Shown here one piece after another: positions 19,603 to 27,862 of a stretch of 30,976 bases of DNA (position 1 is the stretch's first letter; each line of letters starts with the position of its first letter). The stretch lies in contig USRS01000018.1 of the NCBI GenBank assembly GCA_900557165.1, positions 1-30,976 on the forward strand, given 5' to 3'. Source of the stretch: an uncultured Clostridium sp. GTDB lineage: Bacteria; Bacillota; Clostridia; Peptostreptococcales; Peptostreptococcaceae. The translations under genes and the position numbers were made by a program. The notes under the pieces were generated by a model. It was given only the letters and a program-made list of their open reading frames with translations. It was not told the origin of the DNA and ran no database searches.

Positions 19603-20430
19603 ATGAGAGACCATAAAGGATTAAATGAAATTACTAATGTCATAAGAAAAGACATAGTCTCAATGATATGTAAATCAAAATCAGGACACCCAGGTGGTTC
19701 ATTATCAGCAGTTGAGATATTAACAGCTCTTTACTTCGATCAAATGAATATAGATCCAACAAATCCAAAAATGGAAGATAGAGATAGATTTGTTTTATCT
19801 AAAGGTCATGCAGCACCAGCTCTATATGCAACATTAGCTCAAAGAGGATACTTTGCTAAGGATGAACTTAATAATTTAAGACAATTAGGAAGTATGCTTC
19901 AAGGTCATCCAGATATGAAAAAAGTACCCGGAGTAGAAATGTCAACAGGTTCATTAGGACAAGGATTTTCAGTTGCATGTGGAATGGCTATGGCAGCTAA
20001 ATTAGATAATGCACCTTGGAATGTATATGCTCTATTAGGTGATGGAGAAGTTCAAGAGGGAATAATATGGGAAGCAGCTATGAGTGCTGCTCACTATAAA
20101 CTTGACAATATGATAGCGTTCCTTGATTACAATGGTCTTCAAATTGATGGAGAAGTTGAATCAGTAATGAATATTAATCCGATAGAAGATAAGTTTAAAA
20201 CTTTTGGATGGAATGTTATAACTATTGATGGTCATGATTTTGACCAAATATTTGCTGCATTAGATATGGCAAAAGATACAGTAGATAAACCAACAATGAT
20301 AATAGCGAAAACTATAAAGGGTAAAGGCGTGTCTTTCATGGAAAATCAAGCTTCATGGCATGGAAGTGCACCAAGTGAAGAACAACTTGAACAAGCATTA
20401 TCAGAATTAGGAGGTGCTTTCCATGAGTAA
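19603..20430 (+). CDS. Transketolase, N-terminal subunit
   Basis: This is the thiamine-diphosphate-binding half of a split transketolase, which moves two-carbon units between sugar phosphates in the non-oxidative pentose phosphate pathway. The 275-residue protein has H29 (SGHPGGSLS), H69 ([10 protein letters not shown]), H102 (QGHPD), [15 protein letters not shown] and the diphosphate-magnesium motif GDGEVQEG (146-153) with N177. Single-chain transketolases are about 660 residues; here the second half is a separate gene that overlaps by eight bases. Split forms are common in Clostridia and archaea. GGGAGG precedes the ATG. Confidence 0.95.
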   Translation: MRDHKGLNEITNVIRKDIVSMICKSKSGHPGGSLSAVEILTALYFDQMNIDPTNPKMEDRDRFVLSKGHAAPALYATLAQRGYFAKDELNNLRQLGSMLQGHPDMKKVPGVEMSTGSLGQGFSVACGMAMAAKLDNAPWNVYALLGDGEVQEGIIWEAAMSAAHYKLDNMIAFLDYNGLQIDGEVESVMNINPIEDKFKTFGWNVITIDGHDFDQIFAALDMAKDTVDKPTMIIAKTIKGKGVSFMENQASWHGSAPSEEQLEQALSELGGAFHE

Positions 20431-21355
20431 TAAAATAGCAACAAGAGAGGCTTACGGAAAAGCCTTAGTTAAATTAGGGAAAATAAATGATGATGTAGTA
20501 GTTTTAGATGCAGATTTATCTAAATCAACTAAAACAAATGATTTTTATAAAGCATATCCAGATAGATTCTTTAATATGGGAATAGCAGAACAAAACCTAG
20601 TAGGAGCTGCTTGTGGTTTTGCAGCAGCAGGAAAAATACCTTTCGCTAGTACATTTGCTATGTTTGCGACAGGTAGAGCATTTGAAATAATAAGAAACTC
20701 TGCATGTTATCCAAAACTAAATGTAAAAATATGTGCTACACATGCAGGTATAACTGTTGGAGAAGATGGAGGATCTCACCAAAGTGTGGAAGATATATCT
20801 TTAATGAGATCTATACCAAATATGACAGTTCTTGTTCCAGCTGATGGAGTTGAAGCTGAAAAAATGATATTTGCTGCAGCTGAGTATAATGGACCAATGT
20901 ATGTTAGACTTGGAAGAAGTGCAGTTCCAACATTATTTGATGAAAATTATAACTTTGAAATAGGTAAAGGTGTTGTCCTTAAAGAAGGCAATGATGCTAC
21001 AATAATAGCTTGTGGTATGATGGTTAATGAAGCATTAATAGCGGCAGATATGTTAAAAGAAGAAAACATAAATGTTAGAGTTATAAATATGTCTACAATA
21101 AAACCTATTGATACAGAACTTATAATAAAAGCTGCTAAAGAAACTAAAGCTATAGTTACTGCAGAAGAGCATAGTATAATAGGTGGATTAGGATCAGCTG
21201 TAAGTGAAGTTGTATCTGAAAATCACCCAGTTAAAGTTAAAAAAGTTGGATTAAATGACTGCTTTGGTGAGTCAGGAACTCCAGGCGAATTATTAGAAAA
21301 GTACGGATTAACTGCAAAAAATATAGTTGCAAAAGTTAAAGAAGCAATACAATAA
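20423..21355 (+). CDS. Transketolase, C-terminal subunit
   Basis: The pyrimidine-binding and C-terminal half of the split transketolase. The 310-residue protein has the catalytic glutamate E56 in [14 protein letters not shown], which activates the cofactor, H107 and H119 ([18 protein letters not shown]), and a C-terminal transketolase domain ([14 protein letters not shown] to [13 protein letters not shown]). The frame extends to a GTG at 20414, but that lies in the ribosome binding site AGGAGGTG; the ATG at 20423 is correctly spaced and overlaps the stop of the first subunit gene. It works only as a complex with the upstream subunit. DXP synthase is excluded by the split organisation and length. 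Confidence 0.95.
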   Translation: MSNKIATREAYGKALVKLGKINDDVVVLDADLSKSTKTNDFYKAYPDRFFNMGIAEQNLVGAACGFAAAGKIPFASTFAMFATGRAFEIIRNSACYPKLNVKICATHAGITVGEDGGSHQSVEDISLMRSIPNMTVLVPADGVEAEKMIFAAAEYNGPMYVRLGRSAVPTLFDENYNFEIGKGVVLKEGNDATIIACGMMVNEALIAADMLKEENINVRVINMSTIKPIDTELIIKAAKETKAIVTAEEHSIIGGLGSAVSEVVSENHPVKVKKVGLNDCFGESGTPGELLEKYGLTAKNIVAKVKEAIQ

Positions 21356-21401
21356 CATATATAAAATTTATTAGATATAATTATATATAGGATAATTGAT
21401 T

Positions 21402-21438
21402 TAAAAGGCTAAAGGAATTGATTCTTTTAGTCTTTTTT
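21402..21438 (+). terminator. Intrinsic terminator after transketolase
   Basis: A stem of about 14 bp including two G-U pairs (AAAGGCTAAAGGAA with its complement) is followed by a T-tract. Confidence 0.8.
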
Positions 21439-21493
21439 TAATTCTATGAAAGAAAAATTACTCATATAAATATAAATAGATAGGGGGGATAGT

Positions 21494-21919
21494 GTGGAAA
21501 TTAAGTTTAATATTAAAGGGGTAATTTACGGAGTAATATTAATACTATTCATAGTTTTGGGCTTTATTTTTATACCAAAGTTTTTTATGGATACGTCAAA
21601 ACCAGTTGATTTTACTATGGTACAAAGAGAATCAATTCCAGAAAAAATATTAGACATAATGGATAAGTATGAAGATGATGAAAGAGCTCTAGCTGTAAAG
21701 CTTGATAAGAAAATTTATGTAATCGTAACTAGAGGAGAAAAAGAACATGGTATAGAAATAGATAAAATCACCATGGATGAAGTGGAAGATAAAACTGTGA
21801 TGACAGTTAATATTACATATAAAGACAAAAATAAATCTTATCCTTTTATAGTTGCCGAAACAAATCTTGATTCATTGCCAGACAAAGTTCAATTAAATAC
21901 AAATAAAGCAGAAAAATAA
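21494..21919 (+). CDS. Membrane-anchored protein of unknown function, possibly PrcB-like
   Basis: A 141-residue protein with one N-terminal membrane helix (about 8-30, ending IFIPKFF) and no cysteine lipobox, so the remainder is probably outside the membrane. The outer part has a beta-rich pattern ALAVKLDKKIYVIVTRGEKE, MTVNITYKDKN and YPFIVAETN. It reminds me of the PrcB C-terminal domain found in several Firmicutes proteins, but this is a weak impression. The start is GTG at 21494 after GGGGGG. It stands alone between two terminators, convergent with the gene on the other strand. Confidence 0.6.
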   Translation: MEIKFNIKGVIYGVILILFIVLGFIFIPKFFMDTSKPVDFTMVQRESIPEKILDIMDKYEDDERALAVKLDKKIYVIVTRGEKEHGIEIDKITMDEVEDKTVMTVNITYKDKNKSYPFIVAETNLDSLPDKVQLNTNKAEK

Positions 21920-21968
21920 ACAAAGAAGGACTCTTAAGAATTTTAAGAGTCCTTCTTTGTTTATTTTT
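21912..21968. terminator. Long bidirectional terminator between convergent genes
   Basis: A perfect 26-bp stem (21912-21937 with 21943-21968) with a five-base loop spans the gap between the two convergent genes and includes both stop codons. A-runs and T-runs at the ends allow it to act in both directions. Confidence 0.88.
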
Positions 21969-22536
21969 TATTAGGTGTTAATATGCGAGATTCTGTTACT
22001 ATGTAATCAAGCTGGGCATCATGAGCTTCTTTAGGGACTTCATCAAAAATTTGTAAATCAAAGGCAATCCCAATAGTTACAGCATCTTTTCTTAGATTTT
22101 CTAAAAATCTATCATAAAATCCACCGCCATATCCTAACCTATAACAATTTTTATCATAAGCAACAGCAGGAACTATAATCACATCCAAATCTTTTATATT
22201 TATGGCAGGAGAACATTCTGGTTTTGGTTCTCTAATATTATAAGCGCCGTATTGAATTCCATTTTTTAAATCTGTGATTTGAGAAGGTATTAATTTTCTT
22301 TCTTCTTTTAAGGTTATAGGTGATGAAACTATTTTTCCTAAATTAAGAAGTTTTTTTATTAAACTATCTGTAGATACTTCATTATTAAAATCTAAATAAA
22401 GCATAATATTTTTAGCATTTTTTATACAATCTAAATTAAGTAATTTATCTGTGATTATATCTGAGTTGTGTTTAATAAAATCTTTATCTTTTTCTTTTCT
22501 AAGATTAATAACTTTCTTTCGAAACTCTTTTTTCAT
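21961..22536 (-). CDS. 5-formyltetrahydrofolate cyclo-ligase
   Basis: This enzyme converts 5-formyl-THF to 5,10-methenyl-THF with ATP, recovering folate for one-carbon metabolism. The 191-residue protein has the basic N-terminal stretch MKKEFRKKVINLRKEK, the LDFNNEVST nucleotide-site region and the signature GYGGGFYDRFL at 135-145, with VPKEAHDAQLDYIVTE near the end. The frame extends upstream to 22575, but AGAGGTG lies eight bases before the ATG whose A is at 22536, and that start matches the family. It is the only reverse-strand gene in the first 24 kb. Confidence 0.93.
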   Translation of the reverse strand: MKKEFRKKVINLRKEKDKDFIKHNSDIITDKLLNLDCIKNAKNIMLYLDFNNEVSTDSLIKKLLNLGKIVSSPITLKEERKLIPSQITDLKNGIQYGAYNIREPKPECSPAINIKDLDVIIVPAVAYDKNCYRLGYGGGFYDRFLENLRKDAVTIGIAFDLQIFDEVPKEAHDAQLDYIVTESRILTPNKK

Positions 22537-22713
22537 ATAATCTACACCTCTTATTGTGGTAATATATGTTATCATATAATTACCGTCATTTTATTTTCCT
22601 ATTATAAATTTTAGTTAAAAAATAGGGGTAAAGCAATATAATTTACAAAGAGTAATAAAAAGATAAGGTAGTCATATAATATATAGTAGATTGATAAAAG
22701 GAGAGATGAACAA

Positions 22714-23865
22714 ATGATATCTAAGAAAAGGGCGCTTATATACTCTATTATTTTAGTAATAGTAACTATAATTTGTACAAGTATGTTTCAAATAACTTTA
22801 GGTAATAAAGTAATAATATCTAAAAATTTATATGAATTATATTCTAAGTATGATAAATTACTAGGATTGGAAAATGTAATAGAAAGTGAATATTATCAAA
22901 AAGTATCAGAAGAAGATTTAATTGATGGAGCATTAAAGGGATTATTTGAAGGACTAAATGATCCATATTCACAATATTATACATCAGATGAATTTCAGAC
23001 TTTGAAAGAACAAACTAGTGGTTCATTTGTGGGAATTGGTGTTTATATAGGAGTTAATTCAGAAAATGATAAAATTACAATTATTTCTCCTATAGAAGGT
23101 TCTCCAGCTCAAAAATCAGGAATTAAATCAGGAGATGTAGTTGTAAAAGTTAATGGAAAATCCATTGAATCAAAAACAGTGGACGAGGTAATTAAGCAAA
23201 TAAAGGGAAAAGAAAATACGACTGTTAATTTAACTGTTGAAAGAGATGGTAAAGAGATAGACTTTGATATTACTAGAAAAACAATAGTAACTAAAAGTGT
23301 GTCTAGTGAGGTTAAAGAAGATAACATAGGATACTTAAGAATAACTTCTTTTGATGAAAATACATATAAAGAATTTAAAGAAAATCTAAGTAATTTAAAA
23401 GAAAAAGGAATTAAAGGTTTAGTAATAGATTTAAGAGATAATCCTGGTGGCTTATTAGATGTTTGTGTAGATATAGCAGATGATTTAATAGGGGAAGGAA
23501 CAATAGTATATACAAAAGATAATTCAGGTAAAAAAGAGTACTACAAATCAGATAAAAATGAATTAGATATGCCAATGGCAGTTTTAATAAATGGAGGTAG
23601 CGCTTCTGCATCTGAAATTTTAACAGCTGCATTAGTTGATAACAATAAAGCTGTAGCTATTGGAGAGACATCTTTTGGAAAAGGGTTAGTACAAAGTGTT
23701 AAAGGATTAAAGGATGGAACTGGATATAAGCTAACAACAGCTCAATACTTTACTCCAAACGATAATTATATAAATGGAAAAGGTATTACACCTAAAATTC
23801 AAGAAAAGGATAAAAATAAACAACTTAAATTAGCCATAGAATATATTCAGGAGGAAATTAAATAG
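22714..23865 (+). CDS. ctpA: S41 family C-terminal processing protease (CtpA/CtpB type)
   Basis: A membrane-anchored serine protease of the tail-specific (C-terminal processing) family. The 383-residue protein has a membrane anchor at about 8-30, a PDZ domain at about 95-180 (VGIGVYIG, SPAQKSGIKSGDVVVKVNG) and the S41 catalytic domain. The Ser-Lys dyad is S298 (GGSASASEI) and K323 (FGKGLVQ), 25 residues apart as in B. subtilis CtpB. The C-terminal extension is short and no peptidoglycan-binding domain is present. In spore-formers some members act in sporulation signalling, but which branch this belongs to is not evident. GGAGAG precedes the ATG. Confidence 0.94.
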   Translation: MISKKRALIYSIILVIVTIICTSMFQITLGNKVIISKNLYELYSKYDKLLGLENVIESEYYQKVSEEDLIDGALKGLFEGLNDPYSQYYTSDEFQTLKEQTSGSFVGIGVYIGVNSENDKITIISPIEGSPAQKSGIKSGDVVVKVNGKSIESKTVDEVIKQIKGKENTTVNLTVERDGKEIDFDITRKTIVTKSVSSEVKEDNIGYLRITSFDENTYKEFKENLSNLKEKGIKGLVIDLRDNPGGLLDVCVDIADDLIGEGTIVYTKDNSGKKEYYKSDKNELDMPMAVLINGGSASASEILTAALVDNNKAVAIGETSFGKGLVQSVKGLKDGTGYKLTTAQYFTPNDNYINGKGITPKIQEKDKNKQLKLAIEYIQEEIK

Positions 23866-24157
23866 TAAGTGTATAAATAACTTATAATACTATAAATTTT
23901 AACTTATGAATATGATTAAAAATTAAATAAACGTTAATAATCATAATATAAATAAAGTTAAAAATATTAAAATAATAATTAAAAAGATTATTAATATTAG
24001 TCGAAATAGATTTGCTATAAACAATTTCTACAAAATATGATTTTATAAATGATAAATCTAATATCTTTTATAAAAAATATAAATTATTAAGAGGAAAAAC
24101 AGATATAACATAGAATTATTTATATAAGTTAATAATCTTAATATGGGAAGTGAGTTT
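23866..24157 (+). other. AT-rich intergenic region
   Basis: This 292-base stretch after the protease gene is almost entirely A and T. No gene, hairpin terminator or convincing promoter can be picked out, and stops are frequent in all frames. Confidence 0.5.
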
Positions 24158-24277
24158 ATGAAAAAAACTATGGGAAAAGTTGTTAACTTACAGGAATATA
24201 AGGAGAAAAGAAAGCATTTAGAAGTAGACAGAAAAGAACTTTTAGAGCTTATTAAACAAATAGTAACAACAAAATAG
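24158..24277 (+). CDS. Small charged protein, 39 residues, function unknown
   Basis: A short frame starting MKKTMGKVVNLQEYKEKRKH and ending LLELIKQIVTTK. It is preceded by GGGAAGTGAG with good spacing and followed directly by a hairpin that overlaps its stop codon, so it looks like a complete small gene. The composition is basic and helical, with a repeating Leu/Ile pattern in the second half that could form an amphipathic helix. I do not recognise it. It could be a small regulatory protein; there is no membrane segment. Confidence 0.6.
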   Translation: MKKTMGKVVNLQEYKEKRKHLEVDRKELLELIKQIVTTK

Positions 24278-24301
24278 AGAGTGGAATAACTCTCTATTCA
24301 A
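24274..24301 (+). terminator. Terminator after the 39-residue gene
   Basis: A perfect 9-bp stem (ATAGAGAGT with its complement, loop GGAATA) is followed by a short broken T-tract (TCAATTTT), so termination may be partial. Confidence 0.6.
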
Positions 24302-24378
24302 TTTTGCAAGATATGCATGGAAAAATATTATAATATTATATAGAAACATATATAGTTTTACCATCTTTTAGTTTTAAT

Positions 24379-24408
24379 AAAAAAAGGGAGTTTTAACTCC
24401 CTTTTTTT
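24379..24408 (-). terminator. Terminator after the 63-residue gene
   Basis: An A-tract, GGGAGTT, its complement and a T-tract make a symmetric hairpin right after the reverse-strand gene and partly overlapping its stop codon. It could work in both directions, but the forward side has no adjacent gene. Confidence 0.8.
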
Positions 24409-24598
24409 ATGACATTCTTAGACCACTAATATAGTTTTGAAATTGAGAAAATTCATTTTCATCTTGTAAATTTACTACGGTTGATTTCTCATTGTCAAAA
24501 TTTTTTAAATAGATAGTTCTATTTCCCTCACTACCATCTTGATAAATACATCTGTAACCATCTTCATATAGTTTTTTTAAGTCGTTGAAATTTTCCAT
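24407..24598 (-). CDS. Small acidic protein, 63 residues, function unknown
   Basis: A reverse-strand gene starting MENFNDLKKLYEDGYRCIYQ and ending FSQFQNYISGLRMS. The strong ribosome binding site GAGGAGAT precedes its ATG and a symmetric terminator follows, so it is a real gene. The sequence is acidic and soluble, with a predicted helix, two strand-like stretches (YRCIYQD and RTIYLKNF) and a final helix. It lacks membrane segments and known motifs. I do not recognise the family. Confidence 0.75.
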   Translation of the reverse strand: MENFNDLKKLYEDGYRCIYQDGSEGNRTIYLKNFDNEKSTVVNLQDENEFSQFQNYISGLRMS

Positions 24599-24816
24599 TT
24601 CATCATCTCCTCAAACATATTTATCTATATATATTTTTTCAGAATAAAAAAATACTATTCACAAATATAAATATTATTCTAATTAAAAAAAATTAAAAAA
24701 ATAACAAAATACTAGATACTTTTAAAATATATTAATATAATTATTGTATGAAATTAAATAAAATAAGTAATTTTAAATAAATTAATATAAAAAATACTCT
24801 CAGGGGGATAGTAATA
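24599..24816 (+). other. Divergent intergenic region before cobT, no cobalamin riboswitch seen
   Basis: This 218-base region separates the 63-residue reverse-strand gene from cobT. It is highly AT-rich. I looked for the conserved B12-box and core of a cobalamin riboswitch and did not find them; the region is too poor in G and C to fold as one. Confidence 0.5.
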
Positions 24817-25863
24817 GTGAATTTAATAGAAAATATATCAAGAAATATTTATCCATTAGAAGAAAAATATATGGAACAAGCTAAAGTAAGATTAGACAGG
24901 CTTATAAAACCTACAGGAAGCTTAGGAAAAATGGAAAAAGTATGTGCTCAATTGGCAGGTATATATGGTAAAAAATATTTTGACACATCTAAAAAAGCAA
25001 TAATAGCTTTTGGTGCGGACCATGGTGTTTATGAAGAAGGAGTTGCACCAGATCCTCAAAATATAACAATATTACAATTTCAAAATTTTCCTAAGAAAAT
25101 AAACGGTGTTGGTACAATATCAAAATTTGTAGGAGCTGATGTATTAGCTGTGGATGTAGGAATAAATTGTGATGAAAAAATAGACGGTGTTATGGACTAT
25201 AAAATCAGAAAAGGTACATCAAATATGGCAAAAGGACCTGCTATGACAAGAGATGAAGCTCAAAAATGTTTAGAAATAGGAATTGAGATGGCAGAAAAAT
25301 GTATTCAAGATGATTATATATTAATAGGAATAGGTGAAATGGGAATTGCCAATACAACACCATCTACAGCAATAATATCAGTATTTGATAATTGTGATCC
25401 TAGTGAAATTACAGGTATGGGAGCTGGATTAAAGAAAGAATTATTAAAGCATAAAGCTGATGTTATAAGGAAATCTATAGAACTTAATAAGCCAAATCCA
25501 AAGGATGCAGTTGATGTATTATCTAAAGTAGGTGGATTTGAAATAGGTGCTATGGCAGGTGTTATATTAGGATGTGCAGCCAATAGAGTACCTGTAGTTT
25601 TAGATGGATTTATTTCTTATGCAGCAGCTCTAATTGCTTACAATATAAATCCAAGAACGAGAGAATATATGATAGCTTCTCATTTATCAGCAGAACCAGG
25701 AGCTAAAAAAGCACTATCAATGATGGAGCTAGAACCATTCTTAGATATGGATATGAGATTGGGTGAAGGAAGTGGAGCTGCATTAGCTTTTAATATAATA
25801 GAAGCTTCAAACTTTGTTTATAAAAATATGGCAACATTTGATGAAATAGATATGGGGAGATAA
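24817..25863 (+). CDS. cobT: Nicotinate-nucleotide--dimethylbenzimidazole phosphoribosyltransferase
   Basis: CobT activates the lower ligand base of cobalamin by forming alpha-ribazole phosphate from dimethylbenzimidazole, or an analogue, and nicotinate mononucleotide. The 348-residue protein has RLIKPTGSLGKMEKV near the N-terminus, FGADHGVYEEGVAP, GEMGIANTTPSTA and the C-terminal MRLGEGSGAALAF with the catalytic glutamate. The start is GTG at 24817, after CAGGGGGA. It is the first gene of a cobT-cobU-cobS-cobC operon. In anaerobes the native base may be a phenolic or purine compound; sequence does not decide this. Confidence 0.95.
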   Translation: MNLIENISRNIYPLEEKYMEQAKVRLDRLIKPTGSLGKMEKVCAQLAGIYGKKYFDTSKKAIIAFGADHGVYEEGVAPDPQNITILQFQNFPKKINGVGTISKFVGADVLAVDVGINCDEKIDGVMDYKIRKGTSNMAKGPAMTRDEAQKCLEIGIEMAEKCIQDDYILIGIGEMGIANTTPSTAIISVFDNCDPSEITGMGAGLKKELLKHKADVIRKSIELNKPNPKDAVDVLSKVGGFEIGAMAGVILGCAANRVPVVLDGFISYAAALIAYNINPRTREYMIASHLSAEPGAKKALSMMELEPFLDMDMRLGEGSGAALAFNIIEASNFVYKNMATFDEIDMGR

Positions 25864-25883
25864 ATTCCCAAAGGAGAAAATAT

Positions 25884-26441
25884 ATGAGTAATATAATTTT
25901 AGTTACAGGAGGAGCAAGATCAGGTAAAAGTAGTTTTGCAGAATCTCTTTGTAAAAATCAAAATAATAGAATAGCATACATTGCTACATCTATAGCTTTT
26001 GATGATGAAATGAAAAATAGAGTAAAAAAACATCAAGAAAGTAGACCTAAAGAATGGAAAACTTATGAGATATATAAAGATATATATTCAATAATTGATG
26101 AAATAGGTGAAAAACATGATACAGTAATAATGGATTGTGTAACTCTTATGGTTAATAATTTAATGTTTACTTATGGAATAGATGTGGATAAAGCTACTTC
26201 AAAAGAACTAGATGAATTAGAAAATTATATAAGAGATCAAATAGAAAAATTATTGGATGCTGTTAAAAAAACAAATTTATATTTTGTAATAGTATCTAAT
26301 GAAATAGGGATGGGAATTGTACCTGCAAATAAATTATCTAGAATATATAGCGATTTTGTAGGAAGAGCAAATCAATTAATCGGTAAGTATAGCGATGAAG
26401 TTTATTTTGTTGTTAGTGGAATTCCTATGAAAGTGAAGTGA
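25884..26441 (+). CDS. cobU: Adenosylcobinamide kinase / guanylyltransferase
   Basis: CobU phosphorylates adenosylcobinamide and transfers GMP to give adenosyl-GDP-cobinamide. The 185-residue protein has the P-loop GARSGKS at 10-16 and H50, the histidine that is guanylylated, in KKHQESRPKEW. VIVSNEIGMGIVPANKLSRIYSD is the family C-terminal signature. AAGGAG precedes the ATG, 20 bases after cobT. Its stop overlaps the cobS start. Confidence 0.95.
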   Translation: MSNIILVTGGARSGKSSFAESLCKNQNNRIAYIATSIAFDDEMKNRVKKHQESRPKEWKTYEIYKDIYSIIDEIGEKHDTVIMDCVTLMVNNLMFTYGIDVDKATSKELDELENYIRDQIEKLLDAVKKTNLYFVIVSNEIGMGIVPANKLSRIYSDFVGRANQLIGKYSDEVYFVVSGIPMKVK

Positions 26442-27214
26442 TGAAAATGAAGAGATTTATAGGAATATTGCAATTTATGACTAGAATACCTATTAAGGCT
26501 GATGTGGGATTTGATGAAGAATTTCATAAATCTATAGTATATTTTCCACTAGTAGGACTTATAATAGGAGCTATTTCTTTTATAATCGGAAGTTTATCTA
26601 GTATAATATTTGATACATTTTTAACATCAATATTGATTGTTGCTTGTGAAGTTATTTTGACGGGTGGACTACATATTGACGGTTTAGGAGATACTTTTGA
26701 TGCTATATATAGTAATAGAGATAAAGAAAGAATGCTGGAAATAATGAAAGATTCAAGATTAGGTACAAATTCTTTACTTGCTATATTATTTTTAGTATTA
26801 ATAAAAGTTGGTCTTTTAAATTCAATAATTAATAGTAATTTAATGTGTCTAGTAATTTTTATGCCTATGATATCTAGATTAGGAGTAATAGTTATGCTTT
26901 ATAAAACTGTTACACCAAGAGAAAAAGGTATGGGTAATATATTCATAGGTAAGGCAACATTAGGAATGTTTATAACTGCCATAGTATATACAGTTGTCAT
27001 ACTTATAGTTATAGCAAAATTTATGTTTTTCTCAACAACAATAAATATAATTAAATTATTATTATCTATTTTAGCAGTAATGATATTTAATGAGATATTT
27101 AAAAAACATGTGTATAAAAAAATTGATGGTGTAACAGGTGACATACTAGGATGTACTATTGAATTAGGTGAATTAATATTTTTACTATTTTCATATATAG
27201 TTATTCTACTGTAG
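26441..27214 (+). CDS. cobS: Adenosylcobinamide-GDP ribazoletransferase (cobalamin synthase)
   Basis: CobS joins adenosyl-GDP-cobinamide with alpha-ribazole (or its phosphate) in the membrane to make cobalamin. The 257-residue protein has about six membrane helices and the family start FIGILQFMTRIPI, the ILTGGLHIDGLGDTFDAI stretch with conserved acidic residues and DSRLGTNSLLAI. The first in-frame codon is GTG at 26438; I chose the ATG at 26441, which overlaps the cobU stop as TGATG. The ATG at 26447 is also possible, as the upstream GAAGTGA fits it. Translation is clearly coupled to cobU. Confidence 0.93.
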   Translation: MKMKRFIGILQFMTRIPIKADVGFDEEFHKSIVYFPLVGLIIGAISFIIGSLSSIIFDTFLTSILIVACEVILTGGLHIDGLGDTFDAIYSNRDKERMLEIMKDSRLGTNSLLAILFLVLIKVGLLNSIINSNLMCLVIFMPMISRLGVIVMLYKTVTPREKGMGNIFIGKATLGMFITAIVYTVVILIVIAKFMFFSTTINIIKLLLSILAVMIFNEIFKKHVYKKIDGVTGDILGCTIELGELIFLLFSYIVILL

Positions 27215-27223
27215 GGAGAAAAT

Positions 27224-27823
27224 ATGATTAAGTTGATTTTAGTAAGGCATGGAAAAACTACTTGTAATGAAAAAGGTGCATTATCTGGATTAACAGATAG
27301 TGTTTTAAGTGAAACTGGAAAATTACAAAGTCAAAAAATAGCGGATTATTTAAAATATACAAATATAGATAAAATTTATACAACTCCATTTAAAAGAACA
27401 AAAGAAACAATCGAAAAATTAGCTGAAACAAAGAATATAAAAGTTGAAGAAAGTAGTCAGCTAAATGAAATAAATTTTGGTGATTTTGAAGGATTGTCAT
27501 TTAAAGATATAGAAAAAAATCATCCTGAAGAAGTTCAAAAAATGATAAAAGATGGAGATAAGTATAAATATCCAAATGGAGAAAGTTTGGAAGATACTTT
27601 TGTTAGAGTTAAAAAAGAAATAGATAATATTATAAATAATAATGAAAATTCCACAATATTGATATGTTCTCATGGAGGAACAATTAGAAATATAATTTCG
27701 TATTTATTATCTGGAGACTATAAATATCACTGGAATTTTAAAATTGATAATGGCTCAATTACAGAAATAGAAATAAATAATAATTTTGCTGTTATAAACA
27801 AATTAAATTATACAAAATATTAA
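27224..27823 (+). CDS. cobC: Alpha-ribazole phosphatase, histidine phosphatase family
   Basis: A 199-residue histidine phosphatase (phosphoglycerate mutase-like) with the RHG motif at 8-10 (VRHGKTTCNEKG), the second catalytic region CSHGGTIRN and FKRTKETIE. By family alone it could be any small phosphatase, but its place nine bases after cobS makes alpha-ribazole phosphatase the natural call; it removes the phosphate of ribazole phosphate. AGGGAG precedes the ATG. A GC-rich terminator closes the operon. Confidence 0.85.
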   Translation: MIKLILVRHGKTTCNEKGALSGLTDSVLSETGKLQSQKIADYLKYTNIDKIYTTPFKRTKETIEKLAETKNIKVEESSQLNEINFGDFEGLSFKDIEKNHPEEVQKMIKDGDKYKYPNGESLEDTFVRVKKEIDNIINNNENSTILICSHGGTIRNIISYLLSGDYKYHWNFKIDNGSITEIEINNNFAVINKLNYTKY

Positions 27824-27825
27824 AA

Positions 27826-27850
27826 CCTACCCTTAAGGGGTAGGCTTTTT
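27826..27850 (+). terminator. Intrinsic terminator of the cob operon
   Basis: A 7-bp GC-rich stem (CCTACCC with GGGTAGG, loop TTAAG) is followed by C and a T-tract. It lies between convergent genes. Confidence 0.88.
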
Positions 27851-27862
27851 GTTTAAATAAAT

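Noticed and set aside
20423..20430. Frameshifted single-chain transketolase
   Set aside because: Each half has its own start, ribosome binding site and complete domain ends; split transketolase is common in Clostridia.
24599..24816. Cobalamin riboswitch before cobT
   Set aside because: No B12 box or GC-bearing core could be found in this very AT-rich leader.
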